Of a stretch of 35,921 nt of DNA, positions 1-8,003 are shown piece by piece (position 1 is the stretch's first letter; the number at the start of each line of letters is the position of its first letter). The stretch lies in NCBI GenBank assembly GCA_022510805.1, contig JAFLSS010000016.1:1-35921 (forward strand), read 5' to 3'. This stretch comes from Akkermansiaceae bacterium (GTDB lineage Bacteria; Verrucomicrobiota; Verrucomicrobiia; Verrucomicrobiales; Akkermansiaceae). The translations under genes and the position numbers were made by a program. Below the pieces are notes generated by a model that was not told where the DNA came from, made no database searches, and saw nothing but the letters and a program-made list of their open reading frames with translations.

Positions 1-612
1 ACCATCATCACCCTCATGGCGCTCTACCCGCTGCACCTGCGCTACGGGCTCAAGACCATCATCGCCAGCAGCTACCAGGCCGTTTCCGGCAGCGGGCAGC
101 ACGGCATCGCAGAGCTCGATGCCCAGGTGCGCGCCCTGGTCGAGGGCCGGCCGGTGGAGATCTCCACCTACCCGCGCCAGATCGCTTTCAACGTGCTGCC
201 GCAGATCGACCGCTTCACCGACTCCGGCTACACCAAAGAAGAGCTCAAAATGCTCAACGAAGGCCGCAAGATCATGAGCCTGCCGGAGCTGAGCGTCTCC
301 TGCACCTGCGTGCGCGTCCCCGTGTTCCGCAGCCACTCCATCTCCTGCGTGGCCCAATTTGAAAAACCCATCGATGTGCCCGGCGCGCGTGCCTGCTTCG
401 AAGGCATGCCCGGCGTAGCCCTCATGGATGACCCCGCGCAAAACATCTGGCCCACGCCGCTGGACTCCACCCATGGCGACACCTGCTATGTGGGCCGCAT
501 CCGCAAGGATCTCGCCCTGCCCAACGCCCTCAACCTCTGGGTCGTGGGTGACCAGGTGCGCAAGGGCGCAGCCCTCAATGCCGTGCAAATCGCGGAGCTT
601 CTCATCAAGTAA
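1..612 (+). CDS. asd: aspartate-semialdehyde dehydrogenase, C-terminal part (5' end outside window)
   Basis: This is the C-terminal two thirds of aspartate-semialdehyde dehydrogenase, which makes L-aspartate 4-semialdehyde from aspartyl phosphate for lysine/diaminopimelate, threonine and methionine synthesis in the cytosol. The frame is open from base 1. The first residues (TIITLMALYPLH) match the stretch just after the family's NCSTI active-site cysteine, so that cysteine lies immediately outside the window. Visible family features are SSYQAVSGSG with the substrate-binding Gln, the RQIAFNVLPQID stretch, and VRVPVFRSHS carrying the Arg and His of the active site. It ends at a TAA three bases before the prenyl synthase start, so the two are probably co-transcribed. 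There is no sign of damage. Confidence 0.93.
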   Translation, partial: TIITLMALYPLHLRYGLKTIIASSYQAVSGSGQHGIAELDAQVRALVEGRPVEISTYPRQIAFNVLPQIDRFTDSGYTKEELKMLNEGRKIMSLPELSVSCTCVRVPVFRSHSISCVAQFEKPIDVPGARACFEGMPGVALMDDPAQNIWPTPLDSTHGDTCYVGRIRKDLALPNALNLWVVGDQVRKGAALNAVQIAELLIK

Positions 613-615
613 TTC

Positions 616-1500
616 ATGGACATCCCGGCCCTCATCCACGACACCGCCCGGCTGGTAGAGCAGCGACTCGACCAGATGCTCCCCCCCGAAACCCGCCAGC
701 CCACCACGCTGCACAAAGCCATGCGCTACAGCGTCCTGGCAGGGGGCAAGCGCATCCGCCCCCTACTCTGCCTCGAGGCGGCCAAAGCCTGCGGGGGAGA
801 CACCGAGACCGCCATGCACGCCGCCTGCGCCCTGGAGGTGCTGCACACCTACACCCTCATCCACGATGACTTGCCCTGCATGGACAATGATGACCTGCGG
901 CGCGGCAAGCCCACCAACCACAAAGTATTCGGAGAGGGTGTGGCCGTGCTGGCCGGAGACGCCCTGCAAACGCAGGCTTTCCACATGCTCGCACTCACCC
1001 CGCCCAACAACATGTACTCCACAAAAGAGTACATCTGCGAGCTGGCAGACCGCACAGGCTCTTTCGAGCTCATCGGCGGCCAAGTGCTGGACCTGGAGGG
1101 TGAGGGCCGCCCCCTCAGCCTAGATGAAGTGCGCGCCATCCACCAGGGCAAAACAGCCGCCCTCATCATGGCAAGCGTGCGCCTGGGCGGCATGTCCGCC
1201 GCCTGCAGCACCCGCGAGCTCAGCGCCCTCACCGAATACGGCCGCAACCTCGGCCTCGCCTTCCAAATCATCGATGACATCCTGGACGTCACCTCCTCGC
1301 CGGAAGTCCTGGGCAAGAGCATCGGCAAAGACGCCAAAGTCTCCAAGGCCACCTACACCAGCCTCGTGGGGCTCGACCAAGCCCGCGCAGACGCCAAAGC
1401 GCACACAGCCGCCGCCAGCGCCGCGCTGGACATCTTCCCGCCGGAGCGGCGTGAGGCCCTGCTGGGCATCTGCGACTACCTGCTCAACCGGCAGTACTAA
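616..1500 (+). CDS. ispA: short-chain polyprenyl diphosphate synthase (farnesyl/geranylgeranyl diphosphate synthase)
   Basis: A 294-residue class I prenyltransferase that condenses isopentenyl diphosphate with allylic diphosphates to give C15 or C20 precursors for quinones and undecaprenyl phosphate. GGKRIRP near residue 43 binds isopentenyl diphosphate. The first Asp-rich motif is DDLPCMD at residues 84-90, with the four-residue spacing typical of bacterial farnesyl diphosphate synthases. The second is FQIIDDILD at 216-224. Length is normal for IspA. The ATG at 616 lies three bases after the asd stop and has no ribosome-binding site. Product chain length (C15 or C20) cannot be settled from sequence alone. 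A strong terminator follows at 1531. Confidence 0.92.
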   Translation: MDIPALIHDTARLVEQRLDQMLPPETRQPTTLHKAMRYSVLAGGKRIRPLLCLEAAKACGGDTETAMHAACALEVLHTYTLIHDDLPCMDNDDLRRGKPTNHKVFGEGVAVLAGDALQTQAFHMLALTPPNNMYSTKEYICELADRTGSFELIGGQVLDLEGEGRPLSLDEVRAIHQGKTAALIMASVRLGGMSAACSTRELSALTEYGRNLGLAFQIIDDILDVTSSPEVLGKSIGKDAKVSKATYTSLVGLDQARADAKAHTAAASAALDIFPPERREALLGICDYLLNRQY

Positions 1501-1530
1501 AGCCCCCACCGCCAGCTTACCCACCACCCA

Positions 1531-1559
1531 AGCCGCAGTGCCCCCACTGCGGCTTTTTT
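1531..1559 (+). terminator. intrinsic terminator after asd-ispA
   Basis: A perfect 10-bp stem (1531-1540 with 1545-1554) and a CCCC loop are followed directly by five T's (1555-1559). It closes the asd-ispA unit and separates it from the ribosomal operon. Confidence 0.9.
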
Positions 1560-1658
1560 GCCCCCCACACAACAGCCGGAAACCACCCCCACCCGCAGCA
1601 GAATACCCCGGAGAACACAAAATTCAGTTAATTTTTGTTTCAAGTCGCATATTTTGGC

Positions 1659-1687
1659 TTGACCTATCGCCATTGAAAGCGTAGACT
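1659..1687 (+). promoter_or_regulatory. promoter of the ribosomal protein operon
   Basis: TTGACC (1659-1664), a 17-base spacer and TAGACT (1682-1687). It lies after the ispA terminator and about 60 bases before rplX. It matches the TTGAC...TAGRNT pattern seen before many genes in this window. Confidence 0.75.
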
Positions 1688-1694
1688 GTCCGAG

Positions 1695-1716
1695 CCGCTT
1701 TGTAGGTGCAAAGCGG
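1695..1716 (+). promoter_or_regulatory. hairpin in the rplX operon leader
   Basis: A 7-bp stem, CCGCTTT (1695-1701) with AAAGCGG (1710-1716), and an 8-base loop. It lies just downstream of the expected transcription start and about 30 bases before the rplX ATG. Ribosomal operons are often autoregulated by a protein binding such a leader structure. That role is only inferred here. Confidence 0.4.
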
Positions 1717-1746
1717 AAAACAAGAATTAATCTGAATACACAAACG

Positions 1747-1971
1747 ATGAAAACCCATGTGAAAAAAGGTGATGAGGTAGAAATCATCGCCGGCAAAAGC
1801 AAGGGCAAGCGAGGAGTCATCCTCTCCATCAATGCCAAAAAGCAGACGGTGATCGTGGAAGGTGCTCGGAAGCTCAAGAAAGCAACCAAGCCCACAGAAG
1901 CAGACCCGGACGGCGGCATCAAGGAGGTGGACGGCGCCATCCACATCTCGAATGTGAAGAAAGTGAGTTGA
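1747..1971 (+). CDS. rplX: 50S ribosomal protein L24
   Basis: A 74-residue L24, an early assembly protein of the 50S subunit near the exit tunnel. The KOW motif is clear at the N-terminus ([17 protein letters not shown], about residues 7-23), followed by the basic KLKKATKP loop and the ISNV strand near the end. It is shorter than the roughly 100 residues common in bacteria, as the C-terminal part is trimmed. It is the first gene of its transcription unit. In most bacteria rplN (L14) comes directly before it, but here a terminator and a promoter do. No Shine-Dalgarno sequence precedes the ATG. Confidence 0.95.
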   Translation: MKTHVKKGDEVEIIAGKSKGKRGVILSINAKKQTVIVEGARKLKKATKPTEADPDGGIKEVDGAIHISNVKKVS

Positions 1972-2043
1972 CGCCCAACAGGCAGCAACTCCGCGCTTAA
2001 GCCAAAACCAAGATACACATAAGAGCTGACCCGCTAATAAATT

Positions 2044-2619
2044 ATGAGTAAAACCACAGAATTAGAGACATACTACAAGGAGAAGGTCGTCCCGGCCCTC
2101 CGCGAGAAGCACCAGTATGCCAATGTGCACCAGATCCCGCGACTGGAAAAAATCGTGGTGACCACGTGCATGGGCAAGCACCCCGACCGCAAACAGGCGG
2201 TAGAAGACGCCGTGGCTGAGATCGCCAAGATCACCGGCCAAAAACCCTCCGTCACCTACGCTCGCAAGAGTGTGGCCAACTTCAAGCTGCGTGAGGGCGA
2301 AGTGCTCGGCGCACGCGTGACGCTGCGCTCCACCCGCATGTGGGAGTTCCTGGATCGCTTCATCAACATCACCGCCCCGAACATCCGTGACTTCCGTGGC
2401 CTGCCCACCAAGTCGTTCGACGGCCGTGGTAACTACGCCATCGGCATCCCTGATCAGTCCATCTTCCCGGAAATTGAGCTTGACCAGATCAAGCGCAACA
2501 TTGGGTTTGATATCATCTTTGTGACAAGCGCTCCCACCGATGAAGAGGGACGCGACCTGCTCACCGCTCTGGGAATCCCCTTCCGCAAGCCCAACAAGAA
2601 GCAAGAAGAAAACGCCTAA
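2044..2619 (+). CDS. rplE: 50S ribosomal protein L5
   Basis: A 191-residue L5, which binds 5S rRNA and contacts the P-site tRNA in the central protuberance. Family features are the N-terminal YYKEKVVPAL, the central GQKPSVTYARKSVANFKLREG, the MWEFLDRFI segment and the RDFRGL...SFDGRGNYAIGI region. Length is slightly above the usual 180. A 72-base gap separates it from rplX and 15 bases separate it from rpsH. That small gap leaves no room for the rpsN (S14) gene that sits here in many bacteria. There is no clear ribosome-binding site. Confidence 0.97.
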   Translation: MSKTTELETYYKEKVVPALREKHQYANVHQIPRLEKIVVTTCMGKHPDRKQAVEDAVAEIAKITGQKPSVTYARKSVANFKLREGEVLGARVTLRSTRMWEFLDRFINITAPNIRDFRGLPTKSFDGRGNYAIGIPDQSIFPEIELDQIKRNIGFDIIFVTSAPTDEEGRDLLTALGIPFRKPNKKQEENA

Positions 2620-2634
2620 CCCTCTCATACAACC

Positions 2635-3036
2635 ATGGCAGTATTAACTGATCCGATTGCAGATTTCCTGACTCGCGTGAAAAACGCGGGGCTTGCTCGC
2701 AACGAGAAATTCACCGTGCCGCACTCCAAAATCAAGGCCGAAATCGCCCGCATCCTCCAGGAGGAGGGCTACATCTGGTCCTATGAAGTGAGCGGCGAGG
2801 GCAAGGACAAAGTGATCCTTGTCAAGAGCAAATACACCCAGGAGGGCAAATCCATTGTCACCAATGTGAAGCGCTGCTCCAAGCCGGGGCGTCGTCAGTA
2901 CGTCACATCCGAGCAGATCCCCACCGTCATGAACGGCTTGGGCATCTCCATCGTCTCCACCTCGCAGGGCCTCATGACCGGCGCCAAAGCTCGCAAGCTT
3001 AGCATCGGCGGTGAGCTCATCGCACTTGTTTGGTAA
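2635..3036 (+). CDS. rpsH: 30S ribosomal protein S8
   Basis: A 133-residue S8, a primary binder of the central domain of 16S rRNA. It starts MAVLTDPIADFLTRVKNA, the standard S8 opening. The C-terminus carries GLGISIVSTSQGLMTGAKARKLSIGGELIALVW, with the conserved S-T-S-x-G-x-M-T core and the G-G-E-x-x-x-x-x-W ending. Length is normal. In E. coli S8 represses the spc operon by binding rplE mRNA. No such site was recognised here. Confidence 0.97.
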   Translation: MAVLTDPIADFLTRVKNAGLARNEKFTVPHSKIKAEIARILQEEGYIWSYEVSGEGKDKVILVKSKYTQEGKSIVTNVKRCSKPGRRQYVTSEQIPTVMNGLGISIVSTSQGLMTGAKARKLSIGGELIALVW

Positions 3037-3060
3037 CCCTTAACCCGCAGAGAAAACATT

Positions 3061-3600
3061 ATGTCACGAGTAGGTAAAAAAGTGATCAACATCCCCGCGG
3101 GTGTGAGCGTCAACATCGCTGACGCCAAGGTGACGGTGAAAGGCGGCAAAGGCGAGCTGAGCTGGGAGCTGCCGGAGGGCATCTCCGCCGCTGTCGAGGG
3201 CAATGAGCTCACCGTGAGCCGTGCCGACGACTCCCGCCGCCTGCGCGCCCTGCACGGCACCAACCGCTCCCTCCTCTCCAACATGGTAGAAGGCGTCTCG
3301 AAAGGCTTTGTCAAAGAGCTCGAGATCGTGGGCGTGGGCTTCAAGGCCGCCGTCAAAGGCAGCGCGCTCGACTTGGCGCTGGGCAAGTCACACCCCATCC
3401 TGCACCCCATCCCCACCGGCCTCACCGTCACCGTGACGGAGAACACCAAGGTGAAAGTGGAAGGCATCGACAAGCAGGTGGTAGGTCAATTTGCCGCTGA
3501 GGTGCGCGGGTACTACCCGCCCGAGCCTTACAAGGGCAAAGGTATCCACTATGTGGGTGAGCATATCCGCCGCAAGGAAGGCAAGAGCGTTGGCAAATAA
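3061..3600 (+). CDS. rplF: 50S ribosomal protein L6
   Basis: A 179-residue L6, located near the GTPase-associated centre of the 50S subunit. The N-terminus [15 protein letters not shown] and the C-terminal signature [14 protein letters not shown] (about residues 157-170) are typical. Two similar L6 folds occupy about residues 1-82 and 83-170. Length is normal. It sits 24 bases after rpsH and 23 before rplR in the same operon. Confidence 0.97.
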   Translation: MSRVGKKVINIPAGVSVNIADAKVTVKGGKGELSWELPEGISAAVEGNELTVSRADDSRRLRALHGTNRSLLSNMVEGVSKGFVKELEIVGVGFKAAVKGSALDLALGKSHPILHPIPTGLTVTVTENTKVKVEGIDKQVVGQFAAEVRGYYPPEPYKGKGIHYVGEHIRRKEGKSVGK

Positions 3601-3623
3601 CCACTAACCGGATAAAGACGAAA

Positions 3624-3974
3624 ATGAGCACTTTAAATCGTAAAGACGTCCGCCGCAAAGTCCGCGTACGCATCCGCAAAAAGATCTCGGGCACAAGCGA
3701 GCGCCCGCGTCTGGCCGTGTTCTTCTCGAATCAGCACGTGTACGCACAGCTGATCGACGACACCAAGAGCCACACGCTTTGCGCCTCCTGCACGAAGACT
3801 CTGGGGCTCAAGAAAGCCAATGTTGAGACCGCATCCAAGGTGGGCGAGGAGATCGCCAAGAAAGCCTTGGCCGCAGGTATCACAGAAGTGGTGTTCGACC
3901 GCGGTGGATTCCTCTACCACGGGAAAGTGAAATCCCTGGCCGATGCCGCACGCGAAGCCGGCCTTAAATTCTAA
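3624..3974 (+). CDS. rplR: 50S ribosomal protein L18
   Basis: A 116-residue L18, which with L5 and L25 binds 5S rRNA. Features are the basic N-terminus with [14 protein letters not shown], the [20 protein letters not shown] strand region, and the ending [28 protein letters not shown], all typical. Length is standard. Gaps to its neighbours are 23 and 13 bases. Confidence 0.97.
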   Translation: MSTLNRKDVRRKVRVRIRKKISGTSERPRLAVFFSNQHVYAQLIDDTKSHTLCASCTKTLGLKKANVETASKVGEEIAKKALAAGITEVVFDRGGFLYHGKVKSLADAAREAGLKF

Positions 3975-3987
3975 ATAAGGACAAAAC

Positions 3988-4647
3988 ATGAATACAGAAG
4001 AAAACAAGGAAACGACCGCTGCCGCCGCTCCTGAGGCCGCTGCAGCACCCCAGCAGCGTGCGCCGCGTGGCCCCCGCCGGGACGGCGCTGCCGGCCCCCG
4101 TGGTCAGCGCTCCGGCCGCCGGGATGGCGGCGCTCAGCGCCGCTTTGACTCGCCGGCTGAGGAAGGCCCGCAGCTGGTGGAGAAAGTCGTGTATGTGAAC
4201 CGCTGCGCCAAAGTGGTGAAAGGCGGTCGCCGCTTCTCGTTCTCGGCCCTCATCGTCGTGGGTGACCAGAAAGGGAAAGTGGGTTACGGATTCGGCAAGG
4301 CCAACGAGGTATCGGACGCCATCCGCAAGGGCACCGATGCCGCCAAGCGCGCGATGAAGAAAGTTGTCGTGGTGAACGACACCCTTCCGCACGAGATCTA
4401 CACCGAGTTTGGTGGCGCCAAGATCGTGCTCAAGCCTGCAGCGCCCGGTACAGGGCTTGTGGCGGGCGAGAAAGTGCGCGCGGTGCTGGAAGCCGCCGGT
4501 GTGAGCAACGTGATTGCCAAATCGCTGGGGTCCTCGAACTCCGCCAACGTCGTGAAAGCCACCATGAAAGCCATGCTCTCCATGCGCACGGCGGACCAGG
4601 TGCTCTCTGCCCGCGGCAAGAAGAAGAAGGACAGCGCTGCAGTCTGA
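3988..4647 (+). CDS. rpsE: 30S ribosomal protein S5 with long N-terminal extension
   Basis: S5 lies at the mRNA entry site of the 30S subunit and affects decoding accuracy. The conserved core starts about residue 60 ([25 protein letters not shown]) and continues through [17 protein letters not shown] to the C-terminal [10 protein letters not shown]. At 219 residues it is about 50 longer than E. coli S5. The extra part is residues 1-55: an acidic/Ala-rich start ([18 protein letters not shown]) followed by an Arg/Gly-rich low-complexity stretch. A weak AAGGA precedes the ATG, one of very few Shine-Dalgarno-like sequences in the operon. The gap to rplO is 25 bases, so rpmD (L30) is absent. Confidence 0.96.
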   Translation: MNTEENKETTAAAAPEAAAAPQQRAPRGPRRDGAAGPRGQRSGRRDGGAQRRFDSPAEEGPQLVEKVVYVNRCAKVVKGGRRFSFSALIVVGDQKGKVGYGFGKANEVSDAIRKGTDAAKRAMKKVVVVNDTLPHEIYTEFGGAKIVLKPAAPGTGLVAGEKVRAVLEAAGVSNVIAKSLGSSNSANVVKATMKAMLSMRTADQVLSARGKKKKDSAAV

Positions 4648-4672
4648 ACCCATTAACCCCTAGTTTCAAGAT

Positions 4673-5134
4673 ATGTTGACACTCGATTCTCTCAAACCGA
4701 ATCCCGGAGCCAAGCACCGCAAGAAGCGCTTGGGCAATGGTGAGAGCTCCGGCCTGGGCAAGACCTGCGGCAAGGGCAACAAAGGCCAGAAAGCCCGCTC
4801 GGGCGGCACCATCCGCCCCGGCTTTGAAGGTGGCCAGATGCCCCTGCACCGCCGCCTGCCCAAGAAGGGCTTCAGCAATGCCCGCTTCCGCAGCAACATC
4901 GCCATCGTGAACCTGAACCAGCTTGAGGCTTTCTTTGAAGCCGGCGCCACGGTCACCGAGACCGAGCTGCGCGATTGCGGCCTGGTGAAAGGCAAATGCG
5001 ACGCGGTGAAACTGCTGGGCAAGGGTGAGCTTTCCAAAGCACTGAATGTGTCGGTCGACTTTGCGAGCGCCTCTGTGGCTCAAAAGGTAGCCGCCGCCGG
5101 TGGCACGCTCACCGTGCTGAGCTCTGCGAGCTGA
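4673..5134 (+). CDS. rplO: 50S ribosomal protein L15
   Basis: A 153-residue L15, an assembly protein inside the 50S subunit. The N-terminal glycine-rich loop region (GAKHRKKRLGNGESSGLGKT, then KGNKGQKARSGG) and the RPGFEGGQMPLHRRLPKKGF segment are diagnostic. The C-terminus carries the usual alpha/beta domain. It starts at ATG 4673 with no ribosome-binding site. It is the last ribosomal gene before a structured 179-base gap leading to secY. Confidence 0.97.
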   Translation: MLTLDSLKPNPGAKHRKKRLGNGESSGLGKTCGKGNKGQKARSGGTIRPGFEGGQMPLHRRLPKKGFSNARFRSNIAIVNLNQLEAFFEAGATVTETELRDCGLVKGKCDAVKLLGKGELSKALNVSVDFASASVAQKVAAAGGTLTVLSSAS

Positions 5135-5140
5135 CGGCAC

Positions 5141-5180
5141 CAAGCCGGGGGAGGCAGGCCAGCTGCCCTCCCTCGGCTTG
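5141..5180 (+). promoter_or_regulatory. long RNA hairpin just after rplO
   Basis: The arms 5141-5157 and 5163-5180 pair along about 17 positions with one bulge and one G-T pair, around a 5-base loop. It starts six bases after the rplO stop. No T-run follows, so it is not a classical terminator. It may block 3' exonucleases or serve as a processing point between rplO and secY. This role is inferred. Confidence 0.4.
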
Positions 5181-5244
5181 CACTTCGCATACCAAACACG
5201 CAACGCGGAGGCAGGGTGGCGCCGAAATGCCCACCCTGCCCCAT

Positions 5245-5283
5245 GTGTGAAAGGACAACGGCCCAGTTTTTCACACGTTTTTT
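5245..5283 (+). terminator. candidate attenuator or leaky terminator in front of secY
   Basis: GTGTGAAA (5245-5252) pairs with TTTCACAC (5269-5276), extendable by two G-T pairs, across a 16-base loop. It is followed by six T's (5278-5283). It stands 30 bases before the secY ATG and no convincing promoter lies after it. secY is therefore probably expressed by read-through, with this element lowering its level relative to the ribosomal proteins. Confidence 0.5.
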
Positions 5284-5313
5284 CAGACCCCCGAGGCCCT
5301 CTCATCAAGCAAT

Positions 5314-6798
5314 ATGATAGCCGCTTTCGCCAACACAATGAAGGTTCCCGAGCTGCGGAGCCGCATTCTCTTCACCCTCGCCATGATCGTGGTCGTGCGC
5401 CTGGGTGTGCATCTTCCCCTGCCGGGTGTGGATGTGCAGACCATCTCGGCCCACATGGCAGAACTTGCCAAGGACGCAGGTGGCCCGCTGGCTGCGCTGG
5501 GCGCTATCCTCACCATTTTCTCCGGCGGCGGCCTGCAGCAATGCGGCATCTTTGCGCTGGGTATCATGCCCTACATCTCGGCATCCATCATGACGCAGCT
5601 CATGGGCGCCGTCCTCCCCTCATGGCAAAAGATGCTGCGCGAAGAAGGCGGGCGCCAGAAGATGACGCGCTACACGCGCATTCTGGCCATCATCATCGCC
5701 ATGGCGCAGGGCTTCTTCCTCACGCGCACTCTTGAAAATCCCTCGGTCATGGGCCTCGACATGCCGAATTTGGTGATGAATCCGGGCTGGATTTTCACGA
5801 TATCGACCATCTTTATCATCGTGACAGGCACCATGTTCCTGATGTGGATCGGTGACCAGATCACCGAGCGAGGCATCGGCAACGGCATTTCGCTCATCAT
5901 TTCCGTGAACATCATCTCCGGTCTGCCCGGCGCTTTCTCCACAGCGTGGAAGACGCTGATCATGGGGGATGGCAAAGAGATCAACCCGCTGGGCTCTCTG
6001 GAGCTGGTGGCTCTCATGCTCTTCATGGTCATCGTGGTGGCGCTGGTCATCATCGTGAGTCAGGCACAGCGCCGCATCCCGGTGCAGCAGGCAAAGCGCG
6101 TGGTGGGCCACGGCAAGATGACACAGGGCGGCACCTCCTACCTGCCCCTCAAGCTCAACTACTCCGGCGTGATGCCCGTCATTTTCGCCACGGCCATCCT
6201 GGCGCTGCCCAACATGCTGGTGCAGCAGCTTTTCTCAGGCGATTCCTGGCTGGGCGGGGCGATCATCACCATCCTCTCGCCGAGTGACATCTGGTACTAC
6301 ATCATTTCCTCTACCCTGATCTTCTTCTTCTCGTACTTCTGGGTGGCGACCATGTTCCAACCCCAGCAGATCTCTGAGGATCTCAAGCGCTCCGGCGGCT
6401 ATATCCCCGGCGTGCGCCCCGGCCCTCCCACGGCGCAATTCCTGGACACCACCATGCAGCGCCTCACCTTTGCGGGCTCGCTCTTCCTGACCCTCATCTA
6501 TTTCCTGCCCAGCCTGCTCTCCTTGGGCAGCAAGATGCCGCCCCTGGTCACCCAGTTCTTCGGCGGCACCTCACTGCTGATTCTTGTGGGTGTACTGCTT
6601 GACATGATGCGTCAGGTGGAGGCCACTCTGCTGCAGAAGAACTACGATGGCTTCATGAAAAAAGGACGCCTGCGCGGCCGCTACTCGCACCTGCAGGGCA
6701 CCGGCGCCCCGGCTGCCAGCCGCGGCATTGTCATCCTCTGGGTCATCATTTCCCTCTTTGTTCTCGTGTGCCTGGTCATCATGTCGACCTCAAACTGA
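5314..6798 (+). CDS. secY: protein translocase subunit SecY
   Basis: SecY forms the channel of the Sec translocon in the inner membrane, with SecE and SecG, and works with SecA or the ribosome. The 494-residue product opens with the typical VPELRSRILFTLAMIVVVRLG segment and the plug region. Ten hydrophobic helices can be followed, with the signatures FALGIMPYISASIMTQL, GTMFLMWIGDQITERGIGNGISL and QRRIPVQQAKRV. It is about 50 residues longer than E. coli SecY, mostly in loops. It lacks a ribosome-binding site. The usual followers (map, infA, rpmJ) are absent and a terminator comes next. Confidence 0.97.
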   Translation: MIAAFANTMKVPELRSRILFTLAMIVVVRLGVHLPLPGVDVQTISAHMAELAKDAGGPLAALGAILTIFSGGGLQQCGIFALGIMPYISASIMTQLMGAVLPSWQKMLREEGGRQKMTRYTRILAIIIAMAQGFFLTRTLENPSVMGLDMPNLVMNPGWIFTISTIFIIVTGTMFLMWIGDQITERGIGNGISLIISVNIISGLPGAFSTAWKTLIMGDGKEINPLGSLELVALMLFMVIVVALVIIVSQAQRRIPVQQAKRVVGHGKMTQGGTSYLPLKLNYSGVMPVIFATAILALPNMLVQQLFSGDSWLGGAIITILSPSDIWYYIISSTLIFFFSYFWVATMFQPQQISEDLKRSGGYIPGVRPGPPTAQFLDTTMQRLTFAGSLFLTLIYFLPSLLSLGSKMPPLVTQFFGGTSLLILVGVLLDMMRQVEATLLQKNYDGFMKKGRLRGRYSHLQGTGAPAASRGIVILWVIISLFVLVCLVIMSTSN

Positions 6799-6862
6799 TG
6801 ATCACCGCCCATGTGACGGCACGCGAGTCACAGCATTGCTCATCGACTCAGGCGTGAAAAAA

Positions 6863-6902
6863 GGGCTACGCTCTGCTCCGGCAAGCGTAGCCCCTGTTTT
6901 TT
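6863..6902 (+). terminator. intrinsic terminator after secY
   Basis: A perfect 10-bp stem (6863-6872 with 6884-6893), an 11-base loop, and a run of six T's at 6897-6902. It ends the ribosomal-secY operon. Nothing else could be supported in the rest of the 208-base gap up to 7006. Confidence 0.9.
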
Positions 6903-7006
6903 CCCCCGCCTTCTCGCAGCTCTCCCCCGGATGCCGCGGAAGCACGCGCCGGCCGCGGGGAGGGCGCGTGAGGATGAAGCGCCCGCGGCAGAGAGGCAGG
7001 AGCCCC

Positions 7007-7924
7007 TTATTTGAGGAAATAGCGCCGCTGCTTATCGCTGATGGGCAGATGCGCGATTTCCATGACGCGCAGCATCTCTTCCCACAGGCGGCGGCGCTCT
7101 GCCAAATCAGCCGTGCGCAGCAGGTAGCTCGGGTGGTGAGTCACCACCACAGGCACGCCGATGAAAGAGGCCTGCGGGAGCTCCTGATACGCCGTCAGCG
7201 GCAGCTCCCCACGCTGCAGCAGCCCCCGCGCTGCAATCACCCCCAGCGCCACGATGACCTTGGGCTGCACGAGGCGAGTCTCAAACTCCAGCACGGGGGT
7301 GGAGAGGCGGATTTCATCCTTACTGGGCGGGCGGTTGTTGAAAGTTTGGCGGGCAATCTTGGGGCGGAATTTGACAAGGTGGGTGATGTAGACCGCCCGG
7401 CGGCTCAGGCCCATGGCCTTGAGCATGCCATCCAGCTTGGCGCCGGCCTCTCCGCAAAAGGGGCGGCCGGCCTGCTCGTCATAGTAATTGGGCGCATCAC
7501 CCACAAACATGATATCTGCCCGCCGTGAGCCCTCCCCCCACACCGGAGTGTCGCGCAGAGTACCCAGCTGGCGCAGCGGATCCCAGCGCACCAGCAGAGA
7601 GGCGGCCAGCTTCCACGCTTCTTCGGCATTGCGGCCACCGGGGCGGAAAAAGAGCTGATCCGGCTCCTCATCCTCCTCAGCCTCGGAAGAGCGGGGCTCT
7701 GAGAGAGAGCGGCGCAGGCTCGCGAGCATCTGGCTGGCATCCTCGGGCTCATCATTCTCCGGCGGTGCGGCGGCAGCAGCAGAGCGGGCGGCTTGGCGCC
7801 CCTGCTTTGCCGCCTGCATCCAGCCGCGCAGCACCATGCGCGCAGCCTCATCTACCGGCACGCGCAGCTCGCCACCTGCAATGCGCGCTTGCAGGTAGTC
7901 TCTCAACAGCGTTTTAATTACCAC
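7007..7924 (-). CDS. uracil-DNA glycosylase superfamily protein, family-4-like, lacking the iron-sulfur ligands
   Basis: The C-terminal two thirds (about residues 115-300 of 305) match family 4 uracil-DNA glycosylases, which remove uracil from DNA. Seen: VWGEG (128-132), motif A as GDAPN (142-146; usually GEGPG or GEAPG), GRPFCGEAG (153-161), the VYIT..VKFRP strand and the HHPSYLLR motif (263-270). The four [4Fe-4S] cysteines of the family are all replaced: by Asp115, Arg118, Phe186 and Ser208 in my hand alignment with the Thermus enzyme. Residues 1-100 form an extra Ala/Glu-rich region. The start is a GTG six bases after a TTGACA/TAGGAT promoter. Activity is uncertain because motif A is altered. 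Confidence 0.82.
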   Translation of the reverse strand: MVIKTLLRDYLQARIAGGELRVPVDEAARMVLRGWMQAAKQGRQAARSAAAAAPPENDEPEDASQMLASLRRSLSEPRSSEAEEDEEPDQLFFRPGGRNAEEAWKLAASLLVRWDPLRQLGTLRDTPVWGEGSRRADIMFVGDAPNYYDEQAGRPFCGEAGAKLDGMLKAMGLSRRAVYITHLVKFRPKIARQTFNNRPPSKDEIRLSTPVLEFETRLVQPKVIVALGVIAARGLLQRGELPLTAYQELPQASFIGVPVVVTHHPSYLLRTADLAERRRLWEEMLRVMEIAHLPISDKQRRYFLK

Positions 7925-7930
7925 CCCCCC

Positions 7931-7959
7931 ATCCTAACCCGCCATCCGGCACTTGTCAA
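7931..7959 (-). promoter_or_regulatory. promoter of the uracil-DNA glycosylase gene
   Basis: On the minus strand, TTGACA (7959-7954), a 17-base spacer and TAGGAT (7936-7931). The GTG start codon lies six bases further on, so the mRNA should have little or no leader. It supports the GTG start. Confidence 0.8.
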
Positions 7960-8003
7960 GCGCGCAGGCGCGCACACATGCTGCGCGCGGGCGCATTCGC
8001 GGC

